This document shows, piece by piece, positions 16,270 to 25,564 of a DNA stretch of 64,000 nt. The notes below the pieces were generated by a model. It worked only from the letters and a program-made list of their open reading frames with translations, searched no databases and had not been told where the DNA came from. A program made the position numbers and the translations under genes. Positions within the stretch are counted from its first letter, which is position 1. The number at the start of each line of letters is the position of its first letter. The stretch is from Leisingera methylohalidivorans DSM 14336 (GTDB lineage: Bacteria; Pseudomonadota; Alphaproteobacteria; Rhodobacterales; Rhodobacteraceae). The stretch lies in NCBI RefSeq assembly GCF_000511355.1, contig NC_023135.1, positions 441,462 through 505,461 of the forward strand, read 5' to 3'.

Positions 16270-16905
16270 CTAGGCGGCAATCCCGTGCGGGCCGTGGCGG
16301 ATGACGGCCCATTGGCCGTATGTGTCGTCCAGATCCAGCGGGATGGCGGCCGTGGATTTGCTGGAGCCGCTGCCGATTTCCGCCAGGGTGAACTCGATGC
16401 CGCCGGGGATGCCGATCTGCACCCGGTGCGCGCCGCCGCCATGCGGGGCCTGAATCGGGCGGCCGGTGGCATGCAGCAGGCCTGGGATATCCACCTTGGC
16501 GGTGCGGTTTTCGATGTCGGCCTCATAGCCGATCCGCTGGAACAGCGTCTCATGCACGGTGTCGCACATCGCGCGGAACACCCACCAGTGGGTGGCTTCC
16601 TCATCCGTTTCGCCGCCCAATAGCACAGTTGAAAGCGCCTTGCGCTGGGCATCCGTGGCGCGGTCGTCGATAATCGCCTGCAAGGCGCCTTTGCCCTCGA
16701 AAATCGGGCCGGGCCAGGCATAAAGAAGGGCAGCGCGGGTGCCGGTCAGGTCGGTTTCGCCGAAATGGCCGTTGTAGATATGGATCACCTCGAAGCCGGT
16801 GCAATTGCCGTGGGTGGGCAGATCCTCGAACTGGCAGGGGCAGCCGTAGTTGCAGTTGCAATTGCCGAAGCTGCGGCCCTCGATATACCAATCCACATGT
16901 GCCAT
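16270..16905 (-). CDS. DUF1326 domain-containing protein
   Basis: A 211-residue protein of the DUF1326 family, whose function is not established. The conserved N-terminal cysteine cluster is present: EGRSFGNCNCNYGCPCQFED, with a further cysteine in HGNCTGFEVI, suggesting metal binding. In other genomes DUF1326 genes often sit next to DUF2182 membrane proteins; none is here. The start at 16905 has GGAGGG upstream. It is divergent from pheS with a 185-bp gap. Confidence 0.93.
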   Translation of the reverse strand: MAHVDWYIEGRSFGNCNCNYGCPCQFEDLPTHGNCTGFEVIHIYNGHFGETDLTGTRAALLYAWPGPIFEGKGALQAIIDDRATDAQRKALSTVLLGGETDEEATHWWVFRAMCDTVHETLFQRIGYEADIENRTAKVDIPGLLHATGRPIQAPHGGGAHRVQIGIPGGIEFTLAEIGSGSSKSTAAIPLDLDDTYGQWAVIRHGPHGIAA

Positions 16906-17090
16906 GGCTGCCCTCCGGTTCTGCTGATGTGAAGATGCAGGCGGAGTATACCATGAAACCGGCATGATTTCAGGGGCGGCGATCCGGAGCGGCGCAGCGG
17001 GGTGACACAGCCCTGCGGCTTCCGCCCTGGCCCTCTTGCTTTCAGCGGCTCTTGTGGTAGCAGGGCACAAGCAGAATTCGAGGGGCCGTG

Positions 17091-18164
17091 ATGGACGATC
17101 TTAAAGCCAAATATCTGGGTCAGATTGCAGACGCCGCGGACGAGGCCGCGCTGGAGGCAATCCGCCTGGCCGCCGTTGGCAAGAAGGGCGAAGTGGCGCT
17201 GAAGATGCGCGAGCTGGGCAAGATGACCCCGGAAGAGCGCCAGACCGCGGGCCCGGCGCTGAATGCGCTGAAGGATGAGATCAACTCGGCCCTGACGGCC
17301 AAGAAATCCGGCCTGGAAGATGCCGCCCTGGATGAGCGCCTGCGCACCGAGTGGCTGGACGTCACCCTGCCGTCGCGCCCGGCGCGCCAGGGCAGCCTGC
17401 ATCCGATCAGCCAGGTCCAGGAAGAGATCACCGCGATTTTTGCCGAACTCGGCTTTTCCGTTGCCGAAGGGCCGCGGATCGACACCGACTGGTACAATTT
17501 CGACGCGCTGAACATCCCCGGCCACCATCCCGCGCGGGCCGAGATGGACACGTTTTATATGCACCGTGCGGAAGGCGACGACCGCCCGCCGCATGTGCTG
17601 CGCACCCATACCTCGCCGGTGCAGATCCGCTCGATGGAGAAGATGGGCGCGCCGCTGCGCATCATCTGCCCTGGCGGCGTCTACCGTGCCGATTACGACC
17701 AGACCCACACGCCGATGTTCCACCAGGTCGAAGGCCTGGCACTGGACAAGGACATTTCGATGGCGAACCTCAAGTGGGTGCTGGAGGAATTCGTCAAATC
17801 CTTCTTTGAGGTGGACGACGTCGAGCTGCGCTTCCGCGCCTCGCATTTCCCCTTCACCGAACCCTCGGCCGAGGTCGACATCCGCTGCTCCTGGGATAAC
17901 GGCCAGCTGAAGATCGGCGAGGGCGACGACTGGATGGAGATCCTCGGGTCCGGCATGGTCCACCCCAAGGTGATCGCGGCCGGCGGCATCGACCCGGAGA
18001 TCTATCAGGGCTTTGCCTTCGGCATCGGCATCGACCGTCTGGCGATGCTGAAATACGGCATCCCGGATCTGCGCGCCTTCTTCGACAGCGACCTGCGCTG
18101 GCTGCGCCACTACGGCTTCCAGAGCCTCGACATGCCGGCGCTGCATGGCGGTTTGAGCAGGTGA
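17091..18164 (+). CDS. pheS: Phenylalanine--tRNA ligase subunit alpha
   Basis: Catalytic subunit of the (alpha beta)2 enzyme that charges tRNA-Phe. The 357-residue protein has the N-terminal coiled-coil region, the motif [14 protein letters not shown] (about residues 169-181), the class II motif 2 region [13 protein letters not shown] (about 208-219) and motif 3 [19 protein letters not shown] near the C-terminus. ATG at 17091 is preferred to the GTG one codon upstream. Its stop overlaps a foreign-looking gene by four bases, and pheT follows only after about 760 bp, which is unusual. Confidence 0.98.
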   Translation: MDDLKAKYLGQIADAADEAALEAIRLAAVGKKGEVALKMRELGKMTPEERQTAGPALNALKDEINSALTAKKSGLEDAALDERLRTEWLDVTLPSRPARQGSLHPISQVQEEITAIFAELGFSVAEGPRIDTDWYNFDALNIPGHHPARAEMDTFYMHRAEGDDRPPHVLRTHTSPVQIRSMEKMGAPLRIICPGGVYRADYDQTHTPMFHQVEGLALDKDISMANLKWVLEEFVKSFFEVDDVELRFRASHFPFTEPSAEVDIRCSWDNGQLKIGEGDDWMEILGSGMVHPKVIAAGGIDPEIYQGFAFGIGIDRLAMLKYGIPDLRAFFDSDLRWLRHYGFQSLDMPALHGGLSR

Positions 18165-18622
18165 GTTTTAGCTACAACACTCGCTTTATGGCGGAAGCCT
18201 TGGCGATTGTTGGTGAGGCCGGCATTCACGGTATGAAGTACAATGGATTGCTCTCCGCTATGGGGAGTATCCATAGTTTTCAGTCGAAAAGGTTTCGAGT
18301 TTCCCCATTTCCTTCTCACCTGTTTTCCGGACAGGAGTTCGAAGACTACATGATACTTGCTTGGAGGTTTGGTCTGGTTGAGAGATCAAAATACAAGGAA
18401 GTTGAATGGAAATCCGGACTGAATAAGTCAAGCTATCAAGTCGAAGATGAAACCCTGCGCTTGACACAAGAAGGTTGGGGATTTGTTGAAACACATGGCC
18501 GGCCATTAATGCATCGTTGGGGCGCTTGGCTTGTCGATAATGTTCCTAGATTGCTCACATCGATTTTGGTTTCCGCGGCCACTGCCTGGCTTCTCATAAA
18601 TTCTGGCTTAAGGGCTAACTGA
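18161..18622 (+). CDS. Hypothetical tail-anchored membrane protein inserted between pheS and pheT
   Basis: A 153-residue protein I do not recognise. It starts with GTG and overlaps the pheS stop codon (GTGA), so it is probably translated by coupling to pheS. The first 120 residues are soluble, with a helix-rich start and [20 protein letters not shown], and residues about 129-149 ([17 protein letters not shown]) form one membrane helix near the end, giving a cytosolic domain anchored by its tail. Base and codon use differ from neighbours: 25 of 60 bases are G or C in 18361-18420. This suggests acquired DNA. Confidence 0.7.
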   Translation: MSFSYNTRFMAEALAIVGEAGIHGMKYNGLLSAMGSIHSFQSKRFRVSPFPSHLFSGQEFEDYMILAWRFGLVERSKYKEVEWKSGLNKSSYQVEDETLRLTQEGWGFVETHGRPLMHRWGAWLVDNVPRLLTSILVSAATAWLLINSGLRAN

Positions 18623-18924
18623 GTATTTCCAGTCACTGTTCCGCGGGGCGCAGCCCCGCATCGCGCCCGACCCGCCCCCCAGGGCGGGCGCGATTGCGCC
18701 CACCCTCGGGTCCGGCGCGATGCTCGGTGATTGATCGCAACTGCAGCGCTCGCTTGCCAGCCCGCGGTCAGGCGATGGCGCGGCTTGCTACTTGACACAA
18801 TCCGGGCTTTTGCACCTCACTCCCTGCTATCCTTGACGCCGGCTGCGCCCGCGCCCTTGAACCTTGCCGCAATCTTTGTCATTGCCTCGGGCAAACTGCA
18901 TGTCTGCCAAGGGGTCCCCGACCG
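18623..18924. other. Intergenic stretch before pheT with GC-rich palindromes
   Basis: This 302-bp region contains GCGGGGC/GCCCCGC (18643-18659) and TCGCGCCCG/CGGGCGCGA (18661-18693). The tandem arrangement resembles palindromic elements I have seen repeated in roseobacter genomes. They lie exactly at the junction between the AT-rich gene and the normal GC-rich DNA of pheT, so may mark the edge of the insertion or act as terminator. The rest probably holds a pheT promoter; I see no strong consensus. Confidence 0.6.
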
Positions 18925-21321
18925 ATGAAATTCACGCTTTCCTGGCTGAAAGACCACCTCGACACCGATGCTTCGGTGGACGAGATCACCGAGGCTCTGA
19001 CCGATCTGGGTCTTGAGGTTGAAGGCGTCGTCAACCCGGCCGACGCGCTGAAGGATTTCAAGCTTGGCTATGTGACCCATGCCGAAAAGCATCCCGATGC
19101 CGACAAGCTGCGGGTCTGCAAGGTCGATACCGACGAGGGCGAATTGCAGATCATCTGCGGCGCGCCGAATGCCCGCGAAGGCATCACCGTGGTGGTCTGC
19201 AAGCCGGGCATGTATATCCCCGGCCTCGACATCACCATCGGTGTCGGCAAGATCCGCGGTGTCGAAAGCTTTGGCATGATGGCGTCGGAGCGCGAGCTGG
19301 AGCTGTCGGAAGAGCATGACGGCATTATCGAGCTGCCCTCGGGCAATGTGGGCGACAGCTTTGTCGATTGGCTGGCCGAGAATGACCCGGCCAAGGTCGA
19401 TCCGGTCATCGAGATTGCGATCACCCCGAACCGCCCCGATGCGCTGGGGGTCTACGGCATTGCCCGCGACCTGGCGGCGCGCGGCCTTGGCACCCTGAAA
19501 ACCCGCGCGTTCGAGGCGGTGCCGGGCGATTTCGCAAGCCCGGTCAAGGTCACCATCGACAAAGATACGCTGGACGGCTGCCCGTTGTTTGCCGGCCGCC
19601 TGATCAAGGGCGTGAAGAACGGCCCCAGCCCGCAATGGCTGCAGGACCGGCTGACGGCGATCGGGCTGCGGCCGATTTCGGCGCTGGTGGATGTGACCAA
19701 CTTCTTCACCTTCGACCAGAACCGCCCGCTGCATGTGTTTGATGCGGCCAAGGTGCAGGGCGACCTGCGCGTCCACCGCGCGGCTGGCGGCGAGACGCTG
19801 AAGGCATTGGACGAAAAGGAATACACCTTCAGCGCAGGCCAGATGGTGATCTCGGACGCCAATGGCCCCGAAAGCATCGGCGGCATCATGGGCGGCGAAG
19901 AAACCGGCTGCACCGGGGACACCGTGGATGTGTTCGTGGAAAGCGCCTTCTGGGATCATGTGCAGATCGCGATGACGGGCCGGGCGCTCAAGATCAACTC
20001 CGACGCGCGCTACCGGTTTGAGCGCGGCGTGGATCCGGAATACACCATTGAAGGGCTGCACCGGGCCACTCAGATGATTCTGGATATCTGCGGCGGCGAG
20101 CCGTCAGAGGTGGTGATCGCAGGCGATGTGCCGGATCATTCCCGCGCTTACAAGCTGGACTCCGGCCGGGTGCAGTCGCTGGTGGGGATGGAGATCCCGG
20201 AAAGCGACCAGCGCCAGACCCTGACCCGCCTGGGCTTCCGCCTGGAGGGCAACCTGGCGCATGTGCCCAGCTGGCGCCCGGATGTGCAGGGCGAGGCTGA
20301 TCTGGTGGAAGAAGTGGCGCGGATTGCCTCGCTGACCAAGCTCAAGGGCAAGCCGCTGCCGCGGCTGACCGATGGCATCCCGAAACCGGTGATGACACCG
20401 CAGCAGCGCCGCCAGCAGATGGCGCGCCGCACCTGCGCCAGCCTCGGCTATAACGAGGTGGTCAGCTACAGCTTTATCGACAAATCCTCCGCCGCGCTGT
20501 TCGGCGGCGGCGAGGATGCCACGATGCTGGCCAACCCGATCTCCTCCGAGATGTCGCACATGCGCCCGGATCTGCTGCCGGGCCTGTTGCTGGCCGCGGC
20601 GCGCAATCAGGCGCGCGGGCTTTTGGATCTGGCGCTGTTCGAGGCGGGCCCCGCGTTCACCGGCAGCGAGCCGGGCGAGCAGGTCACCCAGATTGCGGGT
20701 CTCTTGGTGGGCCGCACCGGGCCCAAGGACGTGCATGGCGCCTCGCGCGCGGTGGACCTTTATGATTCCAAGGCGGATGCCGAGGCGGTGCTGGCTGCCA
20801 TCGGCGCGCCCGCCAAGGTGCAGATCCTGCGCGGCGGCGCCGGCTGGTGGCACCCGGGCCGCCATGGTCGCATCTGCCTGGGCCCGAAAAAGACCCTGGG
20901 CGTGTTCGGCGAGCTGCACCCGAAGGTGCTGAAAGAGATGGGGATCAAGGGCGCCGCTGTGGCCTTTACCATCTGGCCGGAGGAGATTCCGATGCCGCGC
21001 AAATCCGGTGCAAGCCGCCCGGCGCTGGACATCAGCGACCTGCAAGCGGTGGAGCGGGATTTTGCCTTTGTTGTCGATGCCGAGGTTGAGGCGCTGACCC
21101 TGGTCAATGCCGCCGCCGGGGCCGACAAGGCGCTGATCGAAGATGTGCGCGTCTTTGACCAGTTCATCGGCGGTTCCCTGGGCGAGGGCAAGAAGTCGCT
21201 GGCCATCACCGTACGGCTGCAGCCTAGCGACAAGACGCTGAAGGAAAAGGATATCGAGGCGGTGAGCGAGAAGATCATTGCCAAGGTCACCAAGGCAACC
21301 GGCGGCACCCTGCGGGGCTAA
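18925..21321 (+). CDS. pheT: Phenylalanine--tRNA ligase subunit beta
   Basis: Large subunit of phenylalanyl-tRNA synthetase, 798 residues, the usual length. Domains in order are an EMAP/tRNA-binding OB fold at about 40-150 (VTHAEKHPDADKLRVCKVDT), B3/B4 editing domain (VTNFFTFDQNRPLHVFDAAK), B5 domain around 400-475, the inactive catalytic-like core, and a C-terminal FDX-ACB anticodon-binding domain (VERDFAFVVDAEVEALTLV). It is separated from pheS by an inserted gene, so stoichiometry may depend on a separate promoter. Confidence 0.98.
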   Translation: MKFTLSWLKDHLDTDASVDEITEALTDLGLEVEGVVNPADALKDFKLGYVTHAEKHPDADKLRVCKVDTDEGELQIICGAPNAREGITVVVCKPGMYIPGLDITIGVGKIRGVESFGMMASERELELSEEHDGIIELPSGNVGDSFVDWLAENDPAKVDPVIEIAITPNRPDALGVYGIARDLAARGLGTLKTRAFEAVPGDFASPVKVTIDKDTLDGCPLFAGRLIKGVKNGPSPQWLQDRLTAIGLRPISALVDVTNFFTFDQNRPLHVFDAAKVQGDLRVHRAAGGETLKALDEKEYTFSAGQMVISDANGPESIGGIMGGEETGCTGDTVDVFVESAFWDHVQIAMTGRALKINSDARYRFERGVDPEYTIEGLHRATQMILDICGGEPSEVVIAGDVPDHSRAYKLDSGRVQSLVGMEIPESDQRQTLTRLGFRLEGNLAHVPSWRPDVQGEADLVEEVARIASLTKLKGKPLPRLTDGIPKPVMTPQQRRQQMARRTCASLGYNEVVSYSFIDKSSAALFGGGEDATMLANPISSEMSHMRPDLLPGLLLAAARNQARGLLDLALFEAGPAFTGSEPGEQVTQIAGLLVGRTGPKDVHGASRAVDLYDSKADAEAVLAAIGAPAKVQILRGGAGWWHPGRHGRICLGPKKTLGVFGELHPKVLKEMGIKGAAVAFTIWPEEIPMPRKSGASRPALDISDLQAVERDFAFVVDAEVEALTLVNAAAGADKALIEDVRVFDQFIGGSLGEGKKSLAITVRLQPSDKTLKEKDIEAVSEKIIAKVTKATGGTLRG

Positions 21322-21374
21322 GGCTGGACCAGGGCTTTTGAAAAGTCTTGGCAGAAGTTTTGGGAAAACTATCA

Positions 21375-21404
21375 GGCAGCGCTCCCGGCGGGGCGCTGCC
21401 TTTT
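21375..21404 (+). terminator. Terminator after pheT
   Basis: Arms GGCAGCGCTCC and GGGGCGCTGCC with a 4-nt loop followed by TTTT. It lies between convergent pheT and the LysR gene, ending six bases before the latter's stop. Confidence 0.85.
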
Positions 21405-21409
21405 GAATG

Positions 21410-22288
21410 TCATCTGGCAGCAAAAAACTCCGCCAGCAGGTCGAACACCAGCCGGATCCGGCGGCTGGTGTGCAGCTCGCGGTGAGTGGTGAGCCAGACA
21501 GGAAAGACTATCGGATCCATCCCCGGCACCAGCCGCTCGATCCCCGGGGTGATTGCGGCCACGTCGTCCATCATCGGGCAGATACCGAACCCCTGTTTCA
21601 CCAGCTCCCACGAGGCCAGTCCGCTGGTGGACCTGATGCGGAAATTGTCAGGCGTCAGGGCAATGCCCAGCGGCGCCATGAAGGCGATGGAACGTTCCAC
21701 ATCGGCAAAGCCCACGAAATCATGGTTCGCCAGATCTGCTGGCGACACAGGGCGGCCGCGCCGCGCCAGATAGCTGGCAGCGGCGTAGAAATGGGCGGTT
21801 GCCTCCTGCACCAGCCGGGCGATCAGCTCGGGCTGCTCGGGGCGGACATGGCGGATGGCGATATCGGCCTCGCGGCGCATCAGGTCGCGGATGTCATTGG
21901 CGGCCACCACGTCAATGGTGAGCCGCGGCGCGCGCTGGCGCAGCTGGTGCAGCACCGGCGGCAGCACATGGGCGGACATCACATCCGAGGCGGTGATCCG
22001 CACCGTGCCGTCGATGGATTGCGCCTGGCCGGTGGCGGCGAGGCACAGACCATCGGCGGCTGCGCCCATCTTGCGGCTGTGGGAGAGCAGCTCATGCCCC
22101 GCCTCGGTCAGGGCCAGGGTGCGGCCCAGACGCTCAAACAGCAAAACGCCCAGGTCCCCTTCAAGGGCTGCAACCTGGCGTGACAGGGTTGGCTGGGTCA
22201 GCCCCAGCCGGCGCGCCGCTGCGGAAAGCGAGCCGGTCTCAGCCGTGGCCAGGAAGGCGCGGATATGGTTCCAATCAGGGCTAATCAT
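21410..22288 (-). CDS. LysR family transcriptional regulator
   Basis: A 292-residue regulator with the N-terminal winged helix-turn-helix GSLSAAARRLGLTQPTLSRQ (about 19-38) and a periplasmic-binding-protein-like effector domain. It is divergent from a methyltransferase gene, with 87 bp between starts containing an ATACGTAT palindrome at 22293-22300. By the usual LysR pattern it would regulate the methyltransferase and itself. Effector unknown. Confidence 0.95.
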   Translation of the reverse strand: MISPDWNHIRAFLATAETGSLSAAARRLGLTQPTLSRQVAALEGDLGVLLFERLGRTLALTEAGHELLSHSRKMGAAADGLCLAATGQAQSIDGTVRITASDVMSAHVLPPVLHQLRQRAPRLTIDVVAANDIRDLMRREADIAIRHVRPEQPELIARLVQEATAHFYAAASYLARRGRPVSPADLANHDFVGFADVERSIAFMAPLGIALTPDNFRIRSTSGLASWELVKQGFGICPMMDDVAAITPGIERLVPGMDPIVFPVWLTTHRELHTSRRIRLVFDLLAEFFAAR

Positions 22289-22375
22289 GCAAATACGTAT
22301 ATCAACCCTGCGGATTTCGGCAATTTATCTGTGGTCTGCGCATGAATAAGGTCTTCCCAACCAAGGAGATCCGCG

Positions 22376-23011
22376 ATGACAGCCGACGCCCGGTTTTGGA
22401 ACAAAATCGCCCCGAAATACGCCAAGTCAGCAATCCGGGACGAAGACGCCTACCGCTATGCTTTGGAGCGGACCCGTTCCTATCTGACAGCCGGAGACAG
22501 CGTGCTTGAACTCGGCTGCGGCACCGGCTCCACCGCGATTGAACTGGCCCGCAGCGTGTCCAGAATCACCGCAACCGATCTGTCCGAGGCGATGCTGGAG
22601 GTCGGCCGCGAGCGGGCGCGGGGCGCCGGCGCCAGCAATGTGGACTTTCAATGCTGCAGCGCCAGCCAGGCACCGGAAGGCCCGTTTGATGCGGTCCTGG
22701 CGCATAACCTGCTGCATCTGCTGCCGGATCTGGAGGCCGTTCTGCACGGTGCGGCGGCGCGGCTGGCGCCCGGTGGGCTGTTCATCTCGAAAACCCCCTG
22801 TCTGGGAGAGATGCGGGGCAGCTGGAAGTACCGGATGTTCCAGGCCGCGATCCCGCTGATGCGGCTGGCGGGCTATGCGCCCGGCTATGTGGGGTTCATC
22901 GACATCCCCACGCTGGAAGCGGCGGTGCAGCGGACCGGGTTCGACATCATTGAGACCGGCAATTACCCGGCGGACACTCCGGGCCGCTATTTGGTGGCAC
23001 GGCGGCGCTGA
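22376..23011 (+). CDS. Class I SAM-dependent methyltransferase
   Basis: A 211-residue cytosolic methyltransferase. The SAM-binding motif I is VLELGCGTGSTAIELA (about residues 43-58), followed by the acidic strand ITATDLSEAMLEV and motif FDAVLAHNLLHLL. It resembles small-molecule or UbiE-like methyltransferases but the substrate is not predictable. AAGGAG precedes the ATG. It is divergent from the LysR regulator at 21410-22288. Confidence 0.92.
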   Translation: MTADARFWNKIAPKYAKSAIRDEDAYRYALERTRSYLTAGDSVLELGCGTGSTAIELARSVSRITATDLSEAMLEVGRERARGAGASNVDFQCCSASQAPEGPFDAVLAHNLLHLLPDLEAVLHGAAARLAPGGLFISKTPCLGEMRGSWKYRMFQAAIPLMRLAGYAPGYVGFIDIPTLEAAVQRTGFDIIETGNYPADTPGRYLVARRR

Positions 23012-23059
23012 GCCTTTGCCTTTCGCCCGGCAGCCCTAGGTTACAGGGCGGAGGCCGAT

Positions 23060-23722
23060 ATGTTCGAGGACCGGATGACTGCCGGGCTTCAGCTGGCCGT
23101 GCAACTGGCTGAACTGCCGATGACGGACCCCGTGGTGCTGGCGCTGCCGCGGGGCGGGGTGCCTGTTGCGCTGCCGGTTGCGCAGAAACTGCAGGCCCCG
23201 CTGGACCTGATCCTGATCCGCAAGATCGGCATGCCCTCCAACCCGGAACTGGCAGCCGGTGCCCTGGCCGAGGGCAGCAATCCCATCTTCAACGGTGCCC
23301 TGCTGCAGGCCGCAGGCCTGAAGCCCGAGGATTTTGCGCTGCAAGTGGCCCAGGCGCGGGAGGAAAACGCCGCCCGCCGGGCGCGTTACCTGCAAGGGCA
23401 TCCGCCAGTGGCGCTGGAAGGGCGCACCGCCGTCGTGGTGGATGACGGCATCGCCACCGGCGCCACATTCATGGCGGCGCATTTCTGGCTCAAGGAGCGC
23501 AAGCCTGCAGACGTGATCCTGGCAGTGCCGGTGGCGCCGCCGGAAGCGGTGGACGAATTGCGCCGGCTGGTAGATACTCTGGTCTGCCTGCTGAGCCCCA
23601 GCGAGTTCTGGGCGGTCGGCGCGCATTACAGGGATTTTACGCAAACCAGCGACGCAGAGGTCACGGCCGCCCTGGCCGCGGCCCCGCAGGCTGGCGCAGG
23701 AAAGGAAAGAACGTGGCATTGA
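23060..23722 (+). CDS. Phosphoribosyltransferase family protein
   Basis: A 220-residue type I phosphoribosyltransferase-fold protein. The PRPP-binding motif is AVVVDDGIATGATF (about residues 123-136), and the N-terminal loop LALPRGGVPVALPVAQ is typical of the group often annotated simply as phosphoribosyltransferase. Substrate base unknown. Its end overlaps the start of the ytoQ-like gene by ten bases, and a GNAT gene overlaps after that, so the three form one operon. Confidence 0.92.
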   Translation: MFEDRMTAGLQLAVQLAELPMTDPVVLALPRGGVPVALPVAQKLQAPLDLILIRKIGMPSNPELAAGALAEGSNPIFNGALLQAAGLKPEDFALQVAQAREENAARRARYLQGHPPVALEGRTAVVVDDGIATGATFMAAHFWLKERKPADVILAVPVAPPEAVDELRRLVDTLVCLLSPSEFWAVGAHYRDFTQTSDAEVTAALAAAPQAGAGKERTWH

Positions 23723-24162
23723 AGGTTTATCTCTCGGGCGAGATCCACACCGATTGGCGGGAGCAGATCATTGAAGGCGCCAAGGGGCTGGAGGTCAGCT
23801 TCAGCGCGCCGGTGACTGATCACGGCGCCAGCGATGATTGCGGGGTGGCGATCCTGGGGGCTGAGGAGAATAAATACTGGCACGACCACAAAGGCGCGAT
23901 GGTCAACGCGATCCGCACCCGCAAGGGCATCGAGGATGCCGATGTGGTGGTGGTGCGCTTCGGCGACAAATACAAGCAGTGGAATGCTGCCTTTGACGCG
24001 GGCTACGCCGCGGCGCTGGGCAAGTCGATCATCGTTCTCAGCCCGCCGGAGCATCAGCACGCGCTGAAAGAGGTGCATGCGGCTGCACTGGCGGTGGCGG
24101 AAGAGCCGCACCAGGTGGCCGGGATCCTGACCTATGTTCTGACCGGCAAGCTGCCTGCATGA
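23713..24162 (+). CDS. YtoQ family protein
   Basis: A 149-residue protein of the YtoQ family, which resembles nucleoside 2-deoxyribosyltransferases. Signature segments are KVYLSGEIHTDWREQI at the start, GAEENKYWHDHKGAMVNAIR in the middle and DVVVVRFGDKYKQWNAAFDA. It starts with GTG at 23713, overlapping the phosphoribosyltransferase gene by ten bases, and itself overlaps the GNAT gene by four. The neighbourhood of a phosphoribosyltransferase hints at nucleotide or nucleoside chemistry, which is inference. Confidence 0.9.
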   Translation: MALKVYLSGEIHTDWREQIIEGAKGLEVSFSAPVTDHGASDDCGVAILGAEENKYWHDHKGAMVNAIRTRKGIEDADVVVVRFGDKYKQWNAAFDAGYAAALGKSIIVLSPPEHQHALKEVHAAALAVAEEPHQVAGILTYVLTGKLPA

Positions 24163-24689
24163 CGCCGCCGGTTCTGGAAACAGACCGGCTGATCCTGCGC
24201 CCGCATCAGGCGCAGGATTTTGACGCGGTGGCCGCACTTTGGGCGGAACCGGAAGTGGTGCGTTTCATTTCCGGCACCCCGGCCACGGCGGAGGAAAGCT
24301 GGGCGCGGCTGCTGCGTTACATCGGCCACTGGCAGGCGCTGGGCTACGGATACTGGGCGGTGACCCTGCGCGGCAGCGGCCGGTTCATCGGCGAGGCGGG
24401 CTTTGCCGACTTTCAGCGCGCCATGCAGCCGCCGCTGGCCGGCGTGCCTGAAGCGGGCTGGGCGCTGGCGCCGCAGATGCATGGCCAAGGCATCGCAACC
24501 GAGGCGGTGCGCCGGATTCATCAATGGGCGGAAGAGGCCACGGCGTGGCCGGAAACCGCCTGCATTTTCGACCCGTCCCATGCGGTGTCGCAGAAGATTG
24601 CGCGCAAGCTGGGATACGAGACTGCGGGCGAGTCTGCCTATAAGGGAAATCCGGCGCTGGTGATGAAGCGGTCCATCCGCAGGGAGTGA
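24159..24689 (+). CDS. GNAT family N-acetyltransferase
   Basis: A 176-residue acetyltransferase of the RimJ/RimL-like group, using acetyl-CoA to modify an amino group of a protein or small molecule. It opens with the typical LETDRLILRPHQAQDFDAVA, has the CoA-binding segment WALAPQMHGQGIATEAVRRI (about 106-125) and ends in YKGNPALVMKRS. Translation is coupled to the ytoQ-like gene by a four-base overlap (ATGA). Substrate unknown. Confidence 0.93.
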   Translation: MTPPVLETDRLILRPHQAQDFDAVAALWAEPEVVRFISGTPATAEESWARLLRYIGHWQALGYGYWAVTLRGSGRFIGEAGFADFQRAMQPPLAGVPEAGWALAPQMHGQGIATEAVRRIHQWAEEATAWPETACIFDPSHAVSQKIARKLGYETAGESAYKGNPALVMKRSIRRE

Positions 24690-24925
24690 CCGGCGCCTCC
24701 CGCGCCTGCAAACGTTGCCGCCGGCAGCGCATAGCAGGCGTGGGCCCGGCGCCGCGTTTTGCGCGCCGCTGCCAGTGAAAAGCCCAGACCGGCCGGTTTT
24801 TTTGATTTGATTTCAAAGGTATGCAGCCGTTCAACGCTTCCTTAACGCGCTGCAGGCTAATCTATCAGTCAAGGCAAGACCTCCAAAAACAAGGCTTTGC
24901 GCTGGCTCCGGGCCGGCGCCTGGAC

Positions 24926-25477
24926 ATGCTCATGACAAACCGCCGCAGAAAAGCTACGCAAGTCACACCGCAGATCGAGGACGCGGGCCTGTTCAAGAGC
25001 GAAGTGCGCAATGTGCCGGTGCAATTGGTGCCGGTGGTCACGGGCAACAACCGCGGCGATCTTGTGGTCAAGGGGATCGTCAGTCCCGGCTCCGAGATCG
25101 AGGTGGTGTTTGCCGGACGCCGGAAGCGCGAAGCGGCAGGGCTGATAGAGCAAATGAAGAAGCTGCGGGCGCAGGGGGTGCGAAGCGCGATGAACGGCGA
25201 TGAGGCGATGAGCTATCCCCGGAATCTGCGCCTGCCAGTCCAGGTGCGGGGCACCTGGCGGCTGCGTTTCGAGCGCGATGCCTCCGGCTGGGAGGTCAAG
25301 AGCTATCAGCTGCTGGCCGCGCAATGGGCCTTTGCCGGTGCAGAAGGGGATACTGTTCTGAGCGGCTGGCCGCCTGCCGGGCCGGAGAACAGGCTGCAGG
25401 ACCGCTCCGGGGCCGCGCGGTCCCAACTGGCCGCAGCAAAGGCCGCGCCGACGGCACCGGCGGGCCAGGTCTCTTAG
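24926..25477 (+). CDS. Hypothetical protein
   Basis: A protein of about 183 residues, not recognised. It is basic at the N-terminus (TNRRRKATQ), has a beta-rich middle (VQLVPVVTGNNRGDLVVKGI, then SPGSEIEVVFAGRRKREAAG) and an alanine-rich C-terminal tail; no membrane segment or signal peptide is visible. The start is uncertain: ATGs at 24821, 24926 and 24932 are in frame, none with a clear ribosome binding site. The codons before 24926 lack the usual GC-rich third positions, so 24926 is preferred. Stands alone, convergent with the MscS gene. Confidence 0.55.
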   Translation: MLMTNRRRKATQVTPQIEDAGLFKSEVRNVPVQLVPVVTGNNRGDLVVKGIVSPGSEIEVVFAGRRKREAAGLIEQMKKLRAQGVRSAMNGDEAMSYPRNLRLPVQVRGTWRLRFERDASGWEVKSYQLLAAQWAFAGAEGDTVLSGWPPAGPENRLQDRSGAARSQLAAAKAAPTAPAGQVS

Positions 25478-25564
25478 GCAGCAGCGCAGACACGCCCCGC
25501 CAGAGGCGGGGCGCCCGGCCCAACGGGGGGAGGCCCGTCAGGGCCGGAAACGGGCGGGAGGGTG

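Noticed and set aside
16158..16271. Short plus-strand frame (37 codons) between the lipoprotein and DUF1326 genes
   Set aside because: Too short, lysine/arginine-rich, no ribosome binding site, no GC-rich third positions.
18161..18924. Insertion sequence or integron cassette at the pheS-pheT insert
   Set aside because: No transposase, terminal inverted repeats, target duplication or attC-like site could be made out; only composition and palindromes support acquisition.
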